Made by a program: the position numbers and the translations under genes
The notes under the pieces: model-generated
What the model was told of the DNA's origin: nothing
The model's input: the letters and a program-made list of their open reading frames with translations, nothing else
Databases searched by the model: none
DNA from: Anaerolineaceae bacterium UBA2260
GTDB lineage: Bacteria; Chloroflexota; Anaerolineae; Anaerolineales; Anaerolineaceae
DNA length: 17,239 nucleotides
Assembly (NCBI GenBank): GCA_002347485.1
Contig: DDXM01000060.1
Location: 51,698 to 68,936, forward strand
Direction of reading: 5' to 3'
Part shown: piece after piece, positions 14,878-17,239 of the stretch
How positions within the stretch are numbered: position 1 is the stretch's first letter
Layout: each line of letters begins with the position of its first letter

Positions 14878-14925
14878 CGTAAAAGGGGAGCAAAGTTTTA
14901 CGCGAAAATATAAAGAAAAAATAAA
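14878..14925 (-). promoter_or_regulatory. Possible KdpE-type operator and inverted repeat upstream of kimA
   Basis: Read on the minus strand, TTTATT (14925-14920), five bases, then TTTATA (14914-14909) form a direct repeat with an 11-bp period. E. coli KdpE binds two T-rich half sites, TTTATA and TTTACA, separated by 5 bp, so both sequence and spacing agree. Further downstream an inverted repeat, CGTAAAA and TTTTACG, spans 14902-14878. A core promoter between these and the gene is not clear. The tract is very AT-rich, so chance similarity is possible. Confidence 0.4.
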
Positions 14926-14932
14926 GGGATTT

Positions 14933-15628
14933 TCAATCAGCGGTGCGAAAACGGTAGCCGATGCCGGGATCCGTGATCAGGATGCGCGGGTTGTCCGGGT
15001 CGGCTTCGATCTTCCGCCGTAATTGACCGATATACACGCGCAGGTATTCCACGTGATTGGACTCTTCGAAACCCCACACATGGGAGAGGATCGCCTGGTG
15101 GGTGAGCACCCGGTCAGGATTCGCCGCCAGGTATGCGAGGAGATTAAACTCGGTGGCGGTCAGCTTGACCTCCTCCTCATTCAATGTGACCACGTGTCTG
15201 GCGAGATCAACCACCAGCGCTCCAGCACGGATGGCGGTTTCGCGGTTGCCGATCGAGTCCGCGGAATGCCTGAGCGCGACACGGATGCGCGCGAGCAGCT
15301 CCTCAATGTTGAAAGGCTTGGTCAGGTAATCATCCGCGCCCTTGTCCAGCACCATCACCTTGTCGCGCTCACTTTCGCGCACCGACAACACGATGATGGG
15401 CGTCTTGGACCATTCGCGTATCTGTTCGCAGACCGAGATGCCGTCCATATCCGGCAGCGAGAGGTCGAGGATGATCACATCCGGAGATTGAGTAGCTGCC
15501 AGCGCAATCCCCTCCTCGCCGGTGACTGCCGAAATGACGCGGAAATGCGCGGAAGCCAGGATGGTTTTCAAGGCTCGCAGGATCTGGGGTTCATCATCAA
15601 TGAGCAAAATTAATGGGTCTTTATCCAT
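14933..15628 (-). CDS. kdpE: OmpR-family response regulator, KdpE-like
   Basis: This is a two-component transcription factor of 231 residues. The receiver domain (about 1-120) has the acidic pair D11-D12, phosphoacceptor D55 in VIILDLSLPD, S83 and K105 (TKPF). The winged-helix DNA-binding domain (about 130-231) contains LTATEFNLLAYLAANPDRVL, HVWGFEESNHVEYLRVYIGQLRRKIE and the terminal DPGIGYRF. The EYLRVYIGQLRRKIE stretch is characteristic of KdpE. The start ATG overlaps the end of the kinase gene by 8 nt, so the two are translationally coupled and surely partners. Its likely target is the adjacent potassium importer gene, where a KdpE-like repeat is seen. No kdpFABC genes lie in the window. 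Confidence 0.93.
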   Translation of the reverse strand: MDKDPLILLIDDEPQILRALKTILASAHFRVISAVTGEEGIALAATQSPDVIILDLSLPDMDGISVCEQIREWSKTPIIVLSVRESERDKVMVLDKGADDYLTKPFNIEELLARIRVALRHSADSIGNRETAIRAGALVVDLARHVVTLNEEEVKLTATEFNLLAYLAANPDRVLTHQAILSHVWGFEESNHVEYLRVYIGQLRRKIEADPDNPRILITDPGIGYRFRTAD

Positions 15629-17099
15629 CGGTTTCGTCTCCCGGGAGCTTCGGAGGTTCGCCCTCCGCCATTAGCGGTAACGCGATATTGAACGCGAATC
15701 CATCCGGCCGGTTTTCCGCCCATATCCTGCCCTCGTGGGCTTCGATCAACCCCTTGCAGATGGACAACCCTAACCCCGTGCCCGTGATCTTGTCCGCCTG
15801 CGTGACGCGGAAGAACTTATCAAAAATGTGTTCCAGGTGCTCTTCAGGCACATGCGGGCTTTGATTGTGTACGCTGATGACAGCCTGCTCATTTTCCACC
15901 TTCCCCGAGACGCGGATAGGCGCGTTTTCCGGCGCGTACTTGATACTGTTGCTGAGCAGGTTGGCGAACACCTGCTCCATCAGCATGTAATCAGTGGGAA
16001 CAAGCGGGAAACCATGCGGGAAATCGAAGACCACCGGATTTCTGCGCAGTTGAGAGTGCATTTTTTCACACACGCCTTTCACAATCTCAGGGATCGAGTT
16101 CCAGCGCTTCATAGGATGCAATGCCCCCGCTTCGATGCGCGACATATCCAGCAGGTTGCCCACCAGTAAATTCAGCGCATCCGCCTCCTCGTCGATGGTT
16201 TCAACCAATTCGCGGCGGGCATCGCTATCCCACTCAATCGTGCCGCTGCGCAGACTGGAGGAGGAGGCTTTGATCACCGCCAGCGGAGTTCGCAACTCGT
16301 GGGAAACCGAACTGAGCAGCGAGGTTTTTACGCGGTCGCTTTCCTCCAGCACCCGTGCCAGTTGCTCCTGCTTGAATAGGCGCGCCCGTTCGAGCGCCAG
16401 GGCGGCCTGGTTGCTGAAGGTTGCCAAAAGGCGGGTTTCCTCAAGAGAAAGATCACTCTGGTCGAACCATAAACGCATCTCGCCCTCGGTATTGCGAGCG
16501 GTATACATCGAAAGAGATAGGTCACACGGCTCTTTGAGATCACCTTCCTGTGGAAAGCGGGAGGTGATAGGGTTGGTGCCTGCCCCGCTAACGGCGCTAA
16601 TCACCACCTGCTGAAAGTGGAAGGTCTCGACCAATTTCAAGGCAACCGTCTGAAGAATTGCCCGAACCTCCGTCAACCCCGCCAGCGCGGAGTTCAACTC
16701 GTAAAGGCGCATGGCTTCCCACTCGCGTTTTTTCGCCAGGCGTTCGGCGGCCCGCGCCTGGCCGACCAATTGGCTGACCACGATCGAGACCAGCAAGAAG
16801 ACGATCAACGTGATGAGGTCCTGGGTCTGGTGAACGGTTAACGTAAAGTACGGCTGGATGAAATAATAATTGAACGCGAGAAACGAGAGAAAACCGGCGA
16901 TGATGCCAAAGGTGAGTCCCCAGGCCATTGTGCAGCCCAAAACCGGCAGCAGGTACAGCAGCGCGATCAATTGGATCTGCAACCCAGATTCGACTCGTTT
17001 TAATATGAAAGTTAATAACCCAACTATAGCTACGCTCGCCAACAGGCGAAACGACCAGCGGGGAACATGTTTCGAGAAGGTTAGAAAATTGGTTCGCAT
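15621..17099 (-). CDS. KdpD-like membrane sensor histidine kinase lacking the KdpD N-terminal domains
   Basis: This kinase (492 aa) matches only the C-terminal half of KdpD. Residues about 15-112 form the four-helix DUF4118 membrane module (ALLYLLPVLGCTMAW, FNYYFIQPYFTLTV). A GAF-like domain follows (about 135-240), then HisKA with H267 in SSVSHELRTPLAV, and HATPase_c with N380 and N384 in NLLSNSIKY, FDKFFR and the G2 box GTGLGL (440-445). The cytosolic KdpD sensor and USP domains that normally precede the membrane part are absent; the N-terminus begins directly before the first helix, so this is a natural short form. The G1 box, normally DxGxG, reads N412-Q-S-P-H416. Nucleotide binding could therefore be atypical. 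It overlaps the response regulator gene by 8 nt. Confidence 0.92.
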   Translation of the reverse strand: MRTNFLTFSKHVPRWSFRLLASVAIVGLLTFILKRVESGLQIQLIALLYLLPVLGCTMAWGLTFGIIAGFLSFLAFNYYFIQPYFTLTVHQTQDLITLIVFLLVSIVVSQLVGQARAAERLAKKREWEAMRLYELNSALAGLTEVRAILQTVALKLVETFHFQQVVISAVSGAGTNPITSRFPQEGDLKEPCDLSLSMYTARNTEGEMRLWFDQSDLSLEETRLLATFSNQAALALERARLFKQEQLARVLEESDRVKTSLLSSVSHELRTPLAVIKASSSSLRSGTIEWDSDARRELVETIDEEADALNLLVGNLLDMSRIEAGALHPMKRWNSIPEIVKGVCEKMHSQLRRNPVVFDFPHGFPLVPTDYMLMEQVFANLLSNSIKYAPENAPIRVSGKVENEQAVISVHNQSPHVPEEHLEHIFDKFFRVTQADKITGTGLGLSICKGLIEAHEGRIWAENRPDGFAFNIALPLMAEGEPPKLPGDETDG

Positions 17100-17121
17100 G
17101 GCGCGCTTGCTCTTTCTTATG

Positions 17122-17172
17122 ATTATATTGCACGATCATTCGATATTAACTGCTCTTCAGCGAACGATCATT
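17122..17172 (-). promoter_or_regulatory. Promoter region of the kinase-regulator operon with 9-bp direct repeats
   Basis: On the minus strand TATAAT occurs at 17127-17122, giving a start near 17115 and a UTR of about 16 nt; its -35 match is weak (GTTAAT or TTAATA). A second TATAAT lies at 17179-17174. The 9-mer ACGATCATT is repeated on the + strand at 17132-17140 and 17164-17172, 32 bp apart (about three helical turns). A weak -35 plus spaced repeats suits an activated promoter, but this is inference. Confidence 0.45.
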
Positions 17173-17179
17173 GATTATA

Positions 17180-17239
17180 TTTCATATAAATGTTTTATTA
17201 GAACAGCACGGGCTTCCTGTTAGGAAAACTTCAAAAGTG
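17180..17239. other. AT-rich edge of window without recognised feature
   Basis: I see no coding region or clear RNA signal here. It probably belongs to the intergenic region upstream of the kinase operon. Confidence 0.4.

Noticed and set aside
14842..14932. c-di-AMP (ydaO/yuaA) riboswitch upstream of kimA
   Set aside because: The gap is only 91 bp, too short for that riboswitch, and I see none of its multi-stem structure.
1..17239. CRISPR arrays, tRNA and rRNA genes
   Set aside because: No regularly spaced repeat array, tRNA cloverleaf or rRNA stretch was seen on either strand by eye.

Overview
The window looks like a chromosomal segment of a GC-rich, probably anaerobic bacterium of the phylum Chloroflexota, most likely Anaerolineae-like. 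The lineage call is an inference from several weak cues: ribosomal protein S2 with a long acidic tail, a short 205-residue EF-Ts, a T-box leader on pheS outside the Firmicutes context, and a lysine 2,3-aminomutase beside KdpDE-like and KimA-like genes. There is no rRNA or other marker to settle it.

Region 1 (1-2613, + strand) is the translation/nucleotide cluster rpsB-tsf-pyrH. It starts with an extended -10 promoter and a structured 5' leader. An intrinsic terminator lies between tsf and pyrH, and another follows pyrH. In many bacteria frr follows pyrH; here it does not.

Region 2 (2640-4573, + strand) is an AT-rich restriction-modification island, clearly different in base composition from its neighbours. 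A D12-class adenine-N6 methyltransferase comes first, apparently on a leaderless mRNA. A one-base gap separates it from a HaeIII-family-like endonuclease gene that probably starts with TTG.

Region 3 (4591-8660, + strand) is pheST. It is preceded by a good promoter and a complete T-box riboswitch whose specifier triplet is UUC (Phe) and whose antiterminator bulge is UGGU. It ends at a strong terminator. A purine/pyrimidine-biased repeat lies between pheS and pheT.

Region 4 (8713-9722, + strand) is a decayed membrane-protein gene. It carries one frameshift in a T6 tract and one in-frame TGA that probably replaces a Trp codon.

Region 5 (9750-12841, - strand) is a tight three-gene operon with its own promoter: lysine 2,3-aminomutase, an aldo/keto reductase and a double-CDGSH iron-sulfur protein.

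Region 6 (12860-17239, - strand) is a KdpD-like histidine kinase without the usual cytosolic N-terminal sensor, an overlapping KdpE-like response regulator, and a KimA-type potassium importer. A KdpE-like direct repeat sits in the gap just before the importer gene. The simplest reading is a self-contained potassium/osmotic response circuit. The neighbouring beta-lysine-forming enzyme could be related through compatible-solute metabolism, but that link is only an inference.
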